DNA of 64,000 nt from Promicromonospora sp. AC04 (lineage in GTDB: Bacteria > Actinomycetota > Actinomycetes > Actinomycetales > Cellulomonadaceae): the NCBI RefSeq assembly GCF_003058225.1, contig NZ_QBUG01000006.1:62001-126000 (forward strand), given 5' to 3'. Positions within the stretch are counted from its first letter, which is position 1. Each line of letters starts with the position of its first letter. Below the pieces are notes generated by a model, which saw only the letters and a program-made list of their open reading frames with translations, had not been told where the DNA came from and did no database searches. Of this stretch, positions 31,572 through 40,261 are shown piece after piece. A program made the translations under genes and the position numbers.

Positions 31572-34439
31572 ATGAACAACACCCCTTTGCCCACCGACGG
31601 CGCCGCGACCTCCGTCAGCCGCGTGCGCGTCGAGCGCCGCACCGACGGCGCCTTCGCCGACAACCCCACCCCGCGGCTGAGCTGGACCGTCGAGTCCGCC
31701 GTGCCCGGCTGGTGGCAGGCCGGCGCCGAGGTGCGGCTCGACGGTGACCAGGTGCGACGCCTGGACACGGACGAGTCCCGGTTCGTGCCCTGGCCGTTCG
31801 ACGCCCTGGCGCCGCACGCCCGGCACACCCTGGAGGTGCGCGTCACCGGCACCGACGGCGAGATCTCACCGTGGAGCGAGCCGGTAACGGTGCGCAGCAC
31901 CTTCCTGGCCGACGGCGAGTGGGCGGCGTCGTTCGTCGGGCTCACCGACCCGGCCGAGCCCGCCACGCCCGGCCTGCTCCGCGCCGAGCTCGACCTGGAC
32001 GGCGAGGTGACCCGCGCGACCCTCTACGCGTCCGCCCACGGCGTCTACCAGGTGGAGATCAACGGGCAGGACGTCGACGACGCCGTGCTCAAACCAGGCT
32101 GGACGGCCTACCAGCACCGCCTCGTGCACGAGGCCACCGACGTGACCGCGCTGCTCCGGTCCGGGGCCAACGCCGTCGGCGTCCGCCTGGCCGGCGGGTG
32201 GTGGACCGAGCAGTACGGCTTCCACGGTGCCGCCCGGACGTTCTACGGCGACCAGCCCGCCGCCGCGGTGCAGCTGCACGTCGAGCTCGCCGACGGGACC
32301 ACCCGCGTCCTGACGACCGGGCCGGACTGGCGCGGGGCCGCGACCGGACCGGTGGTGACCAGCGGCATCTACGCGGGCGAGCGGATCGACGCCGGCCGTG
32401 CCGTACCCGGCTGGAGCCTGCCCGGGTTCGACGACTCGGCCTGGCCGGCGGTGCGGGTGGACGCGTCCGACGTCGTGCCCGAGCCCGCCATCGCCGAACC
32501 CGTGCGGCGGGTCGACGAGCTGCCCGTGCGGGAGGTCATCACCACGCCGTCCGGCCGGACCGTGCTGGACTTCGGTCAGAACCTCGTCGGCCGGCTCCGG
32601 GTGCAGGTCATGGGGGAGCGGGGGCAGGTCATCACGCTCCGCCACGCCGAGGTGCTCGAGGACGGGGAGCTCGGCGTCCGCCCGCTGCGGGCCGCCGCGG
32701 CCACCGACCACCTCGTGCTCTCCGGCGGCGCGGACGTGTTCGAGCCCGAGTTCACCTTCCACGGGTTCCGGTACGCGGAGCTGGACGGCTGGCCCGGCGA
32801 GCTCGACGTGGAGACGGCCAGGGCGGCGATCACCGTCGTCGTCGTCAGCAGCGACATGCGCCGCACCGGCTGGTTCGACAGCTCGGACGAGCGGGTCAAC
32901 CGGCTGCACGAGAACGTGGTCTGGGGGATGCGCGGCAACTTCGTCTCCCTGCCGACCGACTGCCCGCAGCGCGACGAGCGCCTCGGGTGGACGGGCGACA
33001 TCCAGGTCTTCGGCCCGACGGCGAGCTACCTCTTCGACAGCGACGCCTTCCTCGCGTCGTGGCTGCGCGACGTCGCCGTCGAGCAGGCCGACCGCGGCGG
33101 CGTCTGCCCCATCGTGGTGCCGTTCGTGCTGTCCTTCGGGTCGGCGCCGGCCGCCGCGTGGGGCGACGCGGCGACCGTCGTGCCCTCGACGCTGCTCGAA
33201 CGGTTCGCCGACCGGCGGGCGCTCGCGGAGCAGTACGCGAGCATGCGGGCCTGGGCCGACGTCCTGCTGGGTATCGCAGGGGACCGCCTGCTGTGGGAGG
33301 GCATGTTCCAGTTCGGGGACTGGCTCGACCCGGACGCGCCGCCGGACGACCCCGCGGGCGCGAAGGCGGACCCGGACATCGTGGCGAGCGCCCACCTGGT
33401 GCGCTCGCTGCAGCTGGTCACCGCCGCGGCGCGGGAGCTGGGCGACGACGCGGCCGCCGGCCGGTACGGCGACCTCGCCGAGCGGGCCCGGCAGGCCTGG
33501 GTGCGGGAGTACACGACCCCGGCGGGGCGGGTCGTCTCCGACGCGCAGACCGCCTACGCGCTGGCCATCCGGTTCGACCTCGTGGACGGGGCGACGCGCC
33601 AGGTGATGGGCGACCGGCTCGCCTGGCTGGTGCGCCGCGCGGGCTACCGCATCGGCACCGGGTTCGTGGGTACGCCGATCATCCAGGACGCCCTCACCGT
33701 CACGGGCCATGCCGACGTCGCCGCCCGCCTGCTGCTCCAGACCGGCGTGCCGTCCTGGCTGTACGCCGTGACGATGGGCGCGACCACGGTCTGGGAGCGG
33801 TGGGACAGCATGCTGCCCGACGGGAGCATCAACCCCGGCGAGATGACGTCGTTCAACCACTACGCCTTCGGCGCCGTCGCGGACTGGCTGCACCGCACCG
33901 TGGCCGGGCTCGCCCCGGACGCGCCCGGTTACCGGCGGCTGCGGATCGCGCCCGTGCCGATCGCGGGCCTGGACCGGGCCTCGACCCGGCACGAGACCCC
34001 GTACGGGATCGCCGAGGCCGGCTGGGCGGCCCGGGACGGGCGGCTCGTGGTGCGGGCGATGGTGCCCCCGAACACCACCGCGGTGGTGGTGCTGCCCGGC
34101 GCGGCGTCCGGCGACGAGACCGAGGTGGGCTCCGGACGGCACGAGTGGACCGTCCCCGACCCCCGGGTGCGGGCCGAGCCGCGGCCGGTCACGCTGGGCT
34201 CGACGCTCGGCGAGATCGCCGACGACCCGGAGGCGTACGCGGCGGTGCTGGACGCCTTCGACGCTCTCGGCCCGGAGTCGGGCACCAGCCTGCGCTCGCT
34301 CAAGGAGTGGACCGACCAGCGCACCCTTCAGGACGAGCTGGTGCGGCTGCCGTCCGGCGCGCCGGACCGCCTGCGGGCGGCGCTCGACGAGCTCAACTCC
34401 CGCAGGCGGCCGGCCTCCGTCACACCGAGTCCTTGGTGA
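31572..34439 (+). CDS. GH78 alpha-L-rhamnosidase
   Basis: The 955-residue protein shows the GH78 order. There are N-terminal beta-sandwich modules (PTPRLSWTVES; VLKPGWTAYQHRLVHE), then an (alpha/alpha)6 catalytic domain with DCPQRDERLGWTGD (residues 463-476), which carries the catalytic acids, and a C-terminal sandwich with SFNHYAFGAVADWLHRTVAG before it. No signal peptide is seen, so it acts inside the cell on imported rhamnosides. A roughly 80-residue helical tail follows the usual end and is not recognised. ATG at 31572 follows GAGAGG. It overlaps the convergent SDR gene by 20 bp. Confidence 0.92.
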   Translation: MNNTPLPTDGAATSVSRVRVERRTDGAFADNPTPRLSWTVESAVPGWWQAGAEVRLDGDQVRRLDTDESRFVPWPFDALAPHARHTLEVRVTGTDGEISPWSEPVTVRSTFLADGEWAASFVGLTDPAEPATPGLLRAELDLDGEVTRATLYASAHGVYQVEINGQDVDDAVLKPGWTAYQHRLVHEATDVTALLRSGANAVGVRLAGGWWTEQYGFHGAARTFYGDQPAAAVQLHVELADGTTRVLTTGPDWRGAATGPVVTSGIYAGERIDAGRAVPGWSLPGFDDSAWPAVRVDASDVVPEPAIAEPVRRVDELPVREVITTPSGRTVLDFGQNLVGRLRVQVMGERGQVITLRHAEVLEDGELGVRPLRAAAATDHLVLSGGADVFEPEFTFHGFRYAELDGWPGELDVETARAAITVVVVSSDMRRTGWFDSSDERVNRLHENVVWGMRGNFVSLPTDCPQRDERLGWTGDIQVFGPTASYLFDSDAFLASWLRDVAVEQADRGGVCPIVVPFVLSFGSAPAAAWGDAATVVPSTLLERFADRRALAEQYASMRAWADVLLGIAGDRLLWEGMFQFGDWLDPDAPPDDPAGAKADPDIVASAHLVRSLQLVTAAARELGDDAAAGRYGDLAERARQAWVREYTTPAGRVVSDAQTAYALAIRFDLVDGATRQVMGDRLAWLVRRAGYRIGTGFVGTPIIQDALTVTGHADVAARLLLQTGVPSWLYAVTMGATTVWERWDSMLPDGSINPGEMTSFNHYAFGAVADWLHRTVAGLAPDAPGYRRLRIAPVPIAGLDRASTRHETPYGIAEAGWAARDGRLVVRAMVPPNTTAVVVLPGAASGDETEVGSGRHEWTVPDPRVRAEPRPVTLGSTLGEIADDPEAYAAVLDAFDALGPESGTSLRSLKEWTDQRTLQDELVRLPSGAPDRLRAALDELNSRRRPASVTPSPW

Positions 34440-35181
34440 TGCTCCAGCCGCCGTCGACATTGAGCTCGACGCCCGTGATGAACGACGCGCGGTCCGAGCA
34501 GAGGTAGGCGATCGCGTCGGCGACCTCGGACGCCTCACCCAGGCGTCCGAGGGCCGTCGCCGCGGCGGCGCTCGCCCGCTCCGCCTCGCCGACGCCGTCC
34601 CAGTGCGGCGTGAGCACGGGGCCGGGCAGCACGCTGTTGACCCGGACGGCGGGCGCGTACTCGGCGGCGAGCTGGCGGGCCAGCCCGGTCATCCCCGCCT
34701 TGGCCGAGGCGTACGCGGCGCGGCCCGGCAGCCCGAAGCGCGCGTGCACCGACGACACCATGACCACCGAGCCATGCCGCGACGCCGTCAGGTCGGGCAG
34801 CAGTGCCCGCGTGCCGAGGAACGCGCCCGTGAGGGTGACCCGCAGCTGAAGCTCCCAGCTGGACAGCGGTGTGTCCTCGAGCGACGCGATGCTGGTCGCG
34901 TACGCGTTGTTCACCAGGATCGCGGGGTGGCCGACCTCGGCGCGGCAGGCGACGACGGCGTCGGCCCAGGCGGACTCGTCGGAGACGTCCATGACCGACG
35001 CCGCGGCCCGGTGCCCGGCGGCGCGCAGCTCGTCCCGGACGTCGAGCACGGTGGGCGAGAGGTCTACGAGGAAGACGCCGGCACCCTCCTCCGCGAGCCG
35101 AAGCGCGGTGGCGGCGCCGATACCCCTGGCGGAGCCGGTGACGACGGCCGTGCGACCGTCCAGGGCGAGTTCACGCGTCAT
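34420..35181 (-). CDS. Short-chain dehydrogenase/reductase
   Basis: The 253-residue protein is a classical SDR with TGSARGIG, LVNNAY (instead of NNAG), MVSSVHA with the catalytic serine, YASAK, and a C-terminal GVELNVDGG. Family members next to sugar loci are often sugar 1-dehydrogenases, for instance for rhamnose or fucose, but the substrate cannot be fixed. ATG at 35181 is chosen because the cofactor motif follows at normal distance; ATG at 35199 is possible. Neither has a ribosome site, and the gene may be leaderless. Confidence 0.85.
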   Translation of the reverse strand: MTRELALDGRTAVVTGSARGIGAATALRLAEEGAGVFLVDLSPTVLDVRDELRAAGHRAAASVMDVSDESAWADAVVACRAEVGHPAILVNNAYATSIASLEDTPLSSWELQLRVTLTGAFLGTRALLPDLTASRHGSVVMVSSVHARFGLPGRAAYASAKAGMTGLARQLAAEYAPAVRVNSVLPGPVLTPHWDGVGEAERASAAAATALGRLGEASEVADAIAYLCSDRASFITGVELNVDGGWSITKDSV

Positions 35182-35243
35182 CGTAGAAGTATCGGGCATC
35201 GGTGGGCCGGACCGCGCGGCCCGGCCCACCGGCTGTCGGCGAC

Positions 35244-36707
35244 CTACCCGGCGGCGTGCATCAGCGTGGTGAAGCCGAGCTGGTCGAAGCCGCCGCCGTT
35301 GCCGTAGTCCCCGCCCCCGCCGTCGGCCCGGATGCTCGCGGCCATCCGCCGGGTCCAGGGCGCCGAGAGGCCCTTGCGCCCGGCGTAGTGGCCGAGCACG
35401 AGGTCCCACACGGGCCGGACGTGGCCTCGTCCGGCGGCGCTGACGACCGTCTGCGTGCCCCATCCGACGTGCGCGGCGTTGGTGTTGGGGCCGGACTGCC
35501 ACGCGTACTCCGTGAACGGGACGTCGTAGCCGAGGTTGTACTTGGCGACGTACTCGGCGGCCTTGAGGAACCGGTTGTTGTCGTAGCCGTAGCAGTCGAC
35601 GCCCTGGTGCCAGGCCATCTCGCAGAAGGTCGCCATGAGGCCGATGCCCATGACGGTGTGCCCCTGGTCGCGGCCGGCCTCCTGCCACTGAGCGAGGCCC
35701 TCGCGCTGGTAGACGACGGGAACGGCGTTCTTGATGGACCCGTTGCCCTCGCCGTTCCTGAAGTAGTCGATGGCCCGGTTCACCAGGTCCTTGCGGTCGG
35801 TGAAGGCGCCGATGGCCAGGATCGAGCACATGTTGCACAGGTCCCAGTTGGCCCAGTAGTTCATGATCACCGCGTTGTTGTGGTAGGTCAGGAACTCCTC
35901 GTTCATCGGGTAGAAGATCCCGAGCAGCATCTTCTGGAAGCGCGCCAGGTCGAAGTCCGGGTGGTCGCGCACGAGCTCGCCCGCGTTCGCCCACTGGTAG
36001 CCGTAGATCCCGGAGGCGAGGTAGCGGTCGGCGTTGCCGCCCAGGGAGCGCAGGGTGCCCGACCAGGCGTTGAGGATGGCCACGGCGGTGTCGCCGTGCG
36101 CCTTCTCGCCGGTGAGGCGCCAGCGCAGGGCGTTCTGGTAGGCGGCGTGGATGTCGATGTACATCTGGGCGACGTTGTCGCCGACGCCGCCGCGGATCAC
36201 GTCCTGCAGGGGGCGGGGCGACCAGTCGGCGTGGGACCGGCCGTTGGCGGCCAGCCGGTCCCAGCCCGATGCCCAGGGCTGGGCGCCGGCGGCGACCCGG
36301 CCGGCTGTGCGCTCGAGGTCGGACGCGGAGTGCAGCAGGCCGGGCCGGGTCGGGTCCACGGGCTCCGGCGTCGGCGAGGGTGTCGCTGACGGCGAGGCGG
36401 ACGGCGAGGGAGCGGCCGACGGGGAGGCCGACGGCGATGGGGAGGCCGACACCGAGGCCGACGGCGACGCGGACGCCGAGGCGCTCGGGGACCTGCCCGG
36501 TACAGGGTGGCCGGCCGGGACGGCCGAGCCGTCCGCTCCCGCGAGCGTCCCGGTCCCGTCCGGTCGCGCCGCCCACGCGTACCAGGCGGCGAACGGGACG
36601 GCGACGGCAGTGCCGGCGAGGATCGCCCGGCGGGTGACCTTGCGTGGCGACGAGAGCGGTTCGCGGGCGTGGCCCGGTCGCGGACCGGTCGTGTCCTTCT
36701 GGGGCAT
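35244..36707 (-). CDS. Secreted alginate-lyase-fold polysaccharide lyase-like protein
   Basis: The 487-residue protein has a twin-arginine-type signal (VTRRAILAGTAVAV) and a Ser/Pro/Ala linker (about residues 70-115). A C-terminal (alpha/alpha)-toroid domain carries motifs shared with the alginate lyase family: NNAVIMNYWANWDLCNM, EAGRDQGH and NLGYDVPFTEY. It would cut an acidic polysaccharide outside the cell, but the polymer is unknown and alginate is only the family name. Its start lies downstream of a LacI-like palindrome at 36747-36758. It sits with the rhamnosidase locus, which could fit a rhamnose- and uronate-containing polymer. Confidence 0.78.
   Translation of the reverse strand: MPQKDTTGPRPGHAREPLSSPRKVTRRAILAGTAVAVPFAAWYAWAARPDGTGTLAGADGSAVPAGHPVPGRSPSASASASPSASVSASPSPSASPSAAPSPSASPSATPSPTPEPVDPTRPGLLHSASDLERTAGRVAAGAQPWASGWDRLAANGRSHADWSPRPLQDVIRGGVGDNVAQMYIDIHAAYQNALRWRLTGEKAHGDTAVAILNAWSGTLRSLGGNADRYLASGIYGYQWANAGELVRDHPDFDLARFQKMLLGIFYPMNEEFLTYHNNAVIMNYWANWDLCNMCSILAIGAFTDRKDLVNRAIDYFRNGEGNGSIKNAVPVVYQREGLAQWQEAGRDQGHTVMGIGLMATFCEMAWHQGVDCYGYDNNRFLKAAEYVAKYNLGYDVPFTEYAWQSGPNTNAAHVGWGTQTVVSAAGRGHVRPVWDLVLGHYAGRKGLSAPWTRRMAASIRADGGGGDYGNGGGFDQLGFTTLMHAAG
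36365..36500. repeat. Low-complexity GACGGCGAGG-like repeats encoding the Ser/Pro/Ala linker
   Basis: Imperfect short direct repeats built on gccgacggcgaggcggac encode the alternating Ser-Pro-Ser-Ala linker of the lyase-like protein. Both DNA strands are low in complexity here, which favours slippage and length variation. Confidence 0.6.
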
Positions 36708-36746
36708 GTTGGATCCGTTCGGTCGAGGCTGGGGGCTCGATTTCGG

Positions 36747-36758
36747 GAGAACGTTATC
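36747..36758. promoter_or_regulatory. LacI-like palindrome upstream of the lyase-like gene
   Basis: GAGAACGTTATC is a near-palindrome with the central CG and A-ACGTT core of LacI-family sites, 40 bp upstream of the lyase-like gene. It matches the GACAACGTTGTC site at the CUT2 promoter at 10 of 12 positions. Confidence 0.4.
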
Positions 36759-36874
36759 AGGACAATTCACCCGGGGGGTTCGTCCGCCTGATGGGTGACC
36801 GGGCGCCGACGACGGCCGCGCCGGCCGCGCCCCGGCCTGTCGGGGGCGGTGGACTTGGCGCGCGTATGACCCTA

Positions 36875-36892
36875 TCGTTGGCATGCCAACGA
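36875..36892. promoter_or_regulatory. 18-bp perfect palindrome upstream of the gentisate operon
   Basis: TCGTTGGCATGCCAACGA is a perfect 18-bp palindrome 30 bp before the gentisate dioxygenase start. It is the obvious operator for this operon; the MarR protein encoded at its end is the nearest candidate to bind it. The TTGGC/GCCAA type of arm also fits GntR or IclR proteins. Confidence 0.65.
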
Positions 36893-36922
36893 ATGGCGAC
36901 GACGCCACCAGGAGGAGCGACC

Positions 36923-38014
36923 ATGCAGGAGATGGACGGCACGGCGGACACCGCGGAGCTCAAGCAGCTCTACGCCGACTTCGACACCCACAACCTGTCC
37001 CCGTTGTGGACCCAGCGCGACGACCTCATGCCCTTCACGCCTTCGCCGAAGGCGGTGCCGCACGTGTGGGAGTGGTCCACGCTGTTCGGTCTCGCCGAGC
37101 GGTCGGGCGAGCTCGTGCCCGTGGGGCGCGGGGGCGAGCGGCGGGCGATCGGCCTGGCCAACCCCGGGCTCCCCGGCACGGCCTACGCGACGCCGACCCT
37201 CTGGTGCGCGATCCAGTACCTCGGCGGGTTCGAGACCGCGCCCGAGCACCGGCACAGCCAGAACGCCTTCCGGTTCGTCGTCGAGGGCGAGGGCGTCTGG
37301 ACGGTCGTCAACGGCGACCCCGTCGCGATGCGCCGCGGCGACCTCCTGCTCACGCCGGGATGGAACTTCCACGGCCACCACAACGACACCGACCGGCCGA
37401 TGGCGTGGATCGACGGCCTCGACGTGCCGTTCTCGCACTACGCCGACGTCGGCTTCTTCGAGTTCGGCTCGGAGCGCGTCACCGACGAGGCGTCCCCGGA
37501 CGTCTCCCGCTCCGAGCGGCTCTGGGCCCATCCCGGCCTGCGCCCGCTCAGCGGCCTCGAGGACACCACGAGCTCGCCGCTCGCCGCGTACCGCTGGGAG
37601 CACACCGACCGGGCCCTGACCGAGCAGCTCGCGCTGGAGGACGCCGGGCACCCGGCGACCGTCGGGCAGGGTCATGCCGCCATCCGCTACGTCAACCCGA
37701 CCACCGGCGGCGACGTGATGCCGACCCTGCGCTGCGAGTTCCACCGGCTCCGCGCCGGCGCCTCCACGCCGGTCACGCACGAGGTCGGGTCCTCGGTGTG
37801 GCAGGTGTTCGAGGGCGAGGGCACCGTCGTGCTCGGCGAGAGAGAGCACCGGCTGCACACCGGAGACCTGTTCGCCGTGCCGAGCTGGGTCCCGTGGTCG
37901 CTGCACGCGGACAGCCAGTTCGACCTGTTCCGGTTCAACGACGGCCCGATCGTCGACCGCCTGCACTTCACGCGCACCTACCGCCCCGGCCAGCGAAACG
38001 AGGACCTCGCATGA
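36923..38014 (+). CDS. Gentisate 1,2-dioxygenase
   Basis: The 363-residue protein is a bicupin. The first cupin has the iron-binding HRHSQNAFRFVVEGEG and later FHGHHN; the second has THEVGSSVWQVFEGEG. The N-terminal DFDTHNLSPLW and the length fit gentisate 1,2-dioxygenase, which opens gentisate to maleylpyruvate with Fe(II) and O2. GGAGGAG precedes the ATG. The next genes encode a fumarylpyruvate-type hydrolase and a mycothiol-dependent maleylpyruvate isomerase, which completes the lower gentisate pathway. Confidence 0.92.
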   Translation: MQEMDGTADTAELKQLYADFDTHNLSPLWTQRDDLMPFTPSPKAVPHVWEWSTLFGLAERSGELVPVGRGGERRAIGLANPGLPGTAYATPTLWCAIQYLGGFETAPEHRHSQNAFRFVVEGEGVWTVVNGDPVAMRRGDLLLTPGWNFHGHHNDTDRPMAWIDGLDVPFSHYADVGFFEFGSERVTDEASPDVSRSERLWAHPGLRPLSGLEDTTSSPLAAYRWEHTDRALTEQLALEDAGHPATVGQGHAAIRYVNPTTGGDVMPTLRCEFHRLRAGASTPVTHEVGSSVWQVFEGEGTVVLGEREHRLHTGDLFAVPSWVPWSLHADSQFDLFRFNDGPIVDRLHFTRTYRPGQRNEDLA

Positions 38015-38847
38015 GGCTCGCCACCCTCCGTCTCGGCGAGAGCACCGCCGCCGTCCGCGTCGATGAGCGGGTCGCGGTCGAGATACCGGGCCACGCCGAC
38101 GTCGGCCGCCTGCTCCAGGACCCGCAGTGGGCCTCGGTCGCACGTTCCGCTGACGGCCCGGCGCACGACCTCGCCGGCCTCGACCCGCAGGCCTGGGCGC
38201 AGCCGGTGCTGCGCCCGGCCAAGATCGTCTGCATCGGGCTCAACTACCGCAACCACATCCGGGAGATGGGGCGCGAGCTGCCCGAGCACCCCACGCTCTT
38301 CGCCAAGTTCCCCGAGGCGCTGATCGGCCCGTACGACCCCGTCGTCCTGCCGGCGCACGCCGCGGACGCCGTCGACTGGGAGGGCGAGGTGGCCGTCGTC
38401 GTCGGCCGGACCGCGCGCCGGCTCACCGTGGCGGAGGCCGCGGACGCCATCGCCGGCTACGCCGTGCTCAACGACGTGACGATGCGCGACTTCCAGTACC
38501 GCACCCCGCAGTGGCTGCAGGGCAAGACGTTCGAGGCGACGACGCCGTTCGGCCCCTGGCTGACGACGCTCGACGCCGTCGAGCCGGGGGGCGAGCTGGT
38601 GACGGAGGTCGACGGCGAACCGGTGCAGCGCACACCGATCGACGACATGGTCTTCGGCCCCGCTGCGCTCGTGGCCTACATCTCGCAGATCGTCACGCTC
38701 CACCCCGGCGACGTCATCGCCACCGGGACGCCGGGCGGCGTCGGCCACGCCCGGAAGCCCCCGCGCTACCTCGCGCCCGGGCAGGAGCTGGTCACGTCCG
38801 TCACCGGGCTCGGCACCCTGCGCAACGCCGTCGTCAAGGAGGGCTGA
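38011..38847 (+). CDS. Fumarylpyruvate hydrolase (FAH family)
   Basis: The 278-residue protein has the FAH-fold signature region IGLNYRNHIREMGRELPEHP, the metal ligands in DWEGEVAVVVGR, and GDVIATGTPGGVG. In this operon its natural reaction is cleavage of fumarylpyruvate to fumarate and pyruvate. The ATG overlaps the dioxygenase stop by 4 bp. A second FAH protein is encoded at 50537 in the next catabolic set. Confidence 0.9.
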   Translation: MRLATLRLGESTAAVRVDERVAVEIPGHADVGRLLQDPQWASVARSADGPAHDLAGLDPQAWAQPVLRPAKIVCIGLNYRNHIREMGRELPEHPTLFAKFPEALIGPYDPVVLPAHAADAVDWEGEVAVVVGRTARRLTVAEAADAIAGYAVLNDVTMRDFQYRTPQWLQGKTFEATTPFGPWLTTLDAVEPGGELVTEVDGEPVQRTPIDDMVFGPAALVAYISQIVTLHPGDVIATGTPGGVGHARKPPRYLAPGQELVTSVTGLGTLRNAVVKEG

Positions 38848-38850
38848 GCC

Positions 38851-39657
38851 ATGCCGGCTCGCACCGACCAGGCCACCGATCCGCGGCTCCTTGCGGGCCT
38901 GCTGCTCGCCCGCCGTGGGCAGGCGTACTTCTCCCGCAAGCTCAACGAGCTCCGCAACGACCGGCTGGACGCGCCGTCGCTGGTGGCCGGCTGGACGCGT
39001 CGGCACGTCGTCGCGCACGTCGGACTGAACGCCCGTGCGCTCACCCGGCTCACCGAGTGGGCGGCCACGGGCGTCGAGACGCCGATGTACGCCTCGCCCA
39101 CCCAGCGCGACGAGGAGATCGAGTTCGCCGCGACGCTCCCCGCCCGGGCGCTGCGCAACCTCTGCGCCCATGCAGCTGTGCACCTGGACGTGGAGTGGCG
39201 GGACCTGCCCGAGGAGGCGTGGCGCGCACCGGTGCGCACGGCGCTCGGCCGCGTCGTGCCGGCCTCCGAGACCGTCTGGATGCGGACGCGGGAGGTGTGG
39301 GTGCACGCCGTCGACCTCGACAACGGCGGCTCGTTCGACGACTTCCCGCCCGAGCTGCTCGACGCGCTGCTCGCCGACGTCGTCGGTGCGTGGCGGCGCC
39401 GCCTGGGCCCGGACGGCCTGCCGGCGCTCGTGCTCGAACCCGTCGACCGCGAGGTCACCTACGCGTTGGCGCCGGACGGGACGGCGCCGGACTGGACGGT
39501 GCCGGACGGGACGGTGCCGGACGGGACGGTGCCCAACGGGACGGTGACGGTGCGCGGGACCGCGGCGGACCTGACGCGGTGGGCGACGGGCCGGGGGTCA
39601 CGCGGCCTGGTCACGTCCGATGGCGCGCCCGTGCCCGAGCCGCCGCGCTGGCTGTGA
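38851..39657 (+). CDS. Mycothiol-dependent maleylpyruvate isomerase
   Basis: The 268-residue protein has the DinB-like N-terminal bundle with VAGWTRRHVVAHVGLNARAL and the metal-binding REVWVHAVDLDNG, as in actinobacterial maleylpyruvate isomerase, and a C-terminal MDMPI domain. It converts maleylpyruvate to fumarylpyruvate using mycothiol. The C-terminal domain contains a tandem PDGTV-type repeat (about residues 209-233) encoded by 15-bp DNA repeats, which is not usual for the family. GGAGG lies 8 bp before the ATG. Confidence 0.92.
   Translation: MPARTDQATDPRLLAGLLLARRGQAYFSRKLNELRNDRLDAPSLVAGWTRRHVVAHVGLNARALTRLTEWAATGVETPMYASPTQRDEEIEFAATLPARALRNLCAHAAVHLDVEWRDLPEEAWRAPVRTALGRVVPASETVWMRTREVWVHAVDLDNGGSFDDFPPELLDALLADVVGAWRRRLGPDGLPALVLEPVDREVTYALAPDGTAPDWTVPDGTVPDGTVPNGTVTVRGTAADLTRWATGRGSRGLVTSDGAPVPEPPRWL
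39474..39548 (+). repeat. Five 15-bp tandem repeats inside the maleylpyruvate isomerase gene
   Basis: Units of consensus GGACGGGACGGTGCC run head to tail: two identical central copies, with one to four changes in the others. Being a multiple of 3 bp they encode PDGTV-like pentapeptides in frame, so unit number could change without breaking the gene. Confidence 0.85.
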
Positions 39658-39667
39658 TGATCGGTAC

Positions 39668-40198
39668 ATGACTCAGCGAAGCGAGGTCGCCGCGACCCGG
39701 CCCGACCGGCCCGACGGGCCCGACCGGCCCGAGCGGGCCGACGACGTCGGCGGCCGGCAGTCCCTCTACCTGCCCGAGCACGTCGGCTTCCTCATCCGGC
39801 GTGCTCAGCAGGTGCACCTGGCGGTGTGGGCCGAGGAGGCGGGGCAGGGGCTGAGCAACGTCCAGTTCGGCGTGCTCAACGTGCTGCACCGGACCGGCGG
39901 CGCCAGCCAGCGTGAGCTGTGCGACGCGCTCGACCTGGACCGCTCGACCGTCGCGGGCCTGGTCGCCCGGCTCGAGGCCAGGGGGCTGGTCGAGCGGGCC
40001 AGGGCGGCCGCGGACCGCCGCCGCAACCTCGTCCGGCTCACCGAGGCGGGCGGCGCCGAGCTGCGCCGGCTCGTGCCGCACGCGGCCCAGGTGGACGCCT
40101 CGCTCACCGCCGGCCTCACGGAGCAGGAGCAGACCACCCTGCGCCGCCTCCTCACCAGAATCCTGGACACCCACGGCCACCACGCGCCCGCCACCTGA
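39668..40198 (+). CDS. MarR-family regulator of the gentisate operon
   Basis: The 176-residue protein has a MarR winged helix (GGASQRELCDALDLDRSTVAG recognition region; RAAADRRRNLVRLTEAG wing). The first 30 residues are an Arg/Pro/Asp-rich arm from repeated cccgaccgg-like DNA. It lies 10 bp after the isomerase gene, so it is the fourth gene of the gentisate operon and the likely regulator of it. The ATG at 39668 lacks a clear ribosome site. Confidence 0.87.
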   Translation: MTQRSEVAATRPDRPDGPDRPERADDVGGRQSLYLPEHVGFLIRRAQQVHLAVWAEEAGQGLSNVQFGVLNVLHRTGGASQRELCDALDLDRSTVAGLVARLEARGLVERARAAADRRRNLVRLTEAGGAELRRLVPHAAQVDASLTAGLTEQEQTTLRRLLTRILDTHGHHAPAT

Positions 40199-40205
40199 CT
40201 CCCGT

Positions 40206-40261
40206 TGACCATGCGGTTGCTACCGGTACCGGCCGGTGATCCGGCAGCAACCGCGTGGTCA
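40206..40261. terminator. Bidirectional terminator between marR and the TauABC-type operon
   Basis: TGACCATGCGGTTGCT (40206-40221) and AGCAACCGCGTGGTCA (40246-40261) pair at 15 of 16 positions across a 24-base GC-rich loop. The right arm includes the stop codon of the convergent ATPase gene. It separates two converging operons. Confidence 0.75.

Noticed and set aside
31866-34538. A very long open frame of about 890 codons on the minus strand opposite the GH78 gene
   Set aside because: It mirrors the rhamnosidase gene codon for codon, is rich in Arg, Gly, Pro and His, and has no family similarity. Long antisense frames are expected in DNA of this base composition.
39474-39548. CRISPR-like repeat array
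   Set aside because: The 15-bp units are directly adjacent without spacers and lie in frame within a coding gene.
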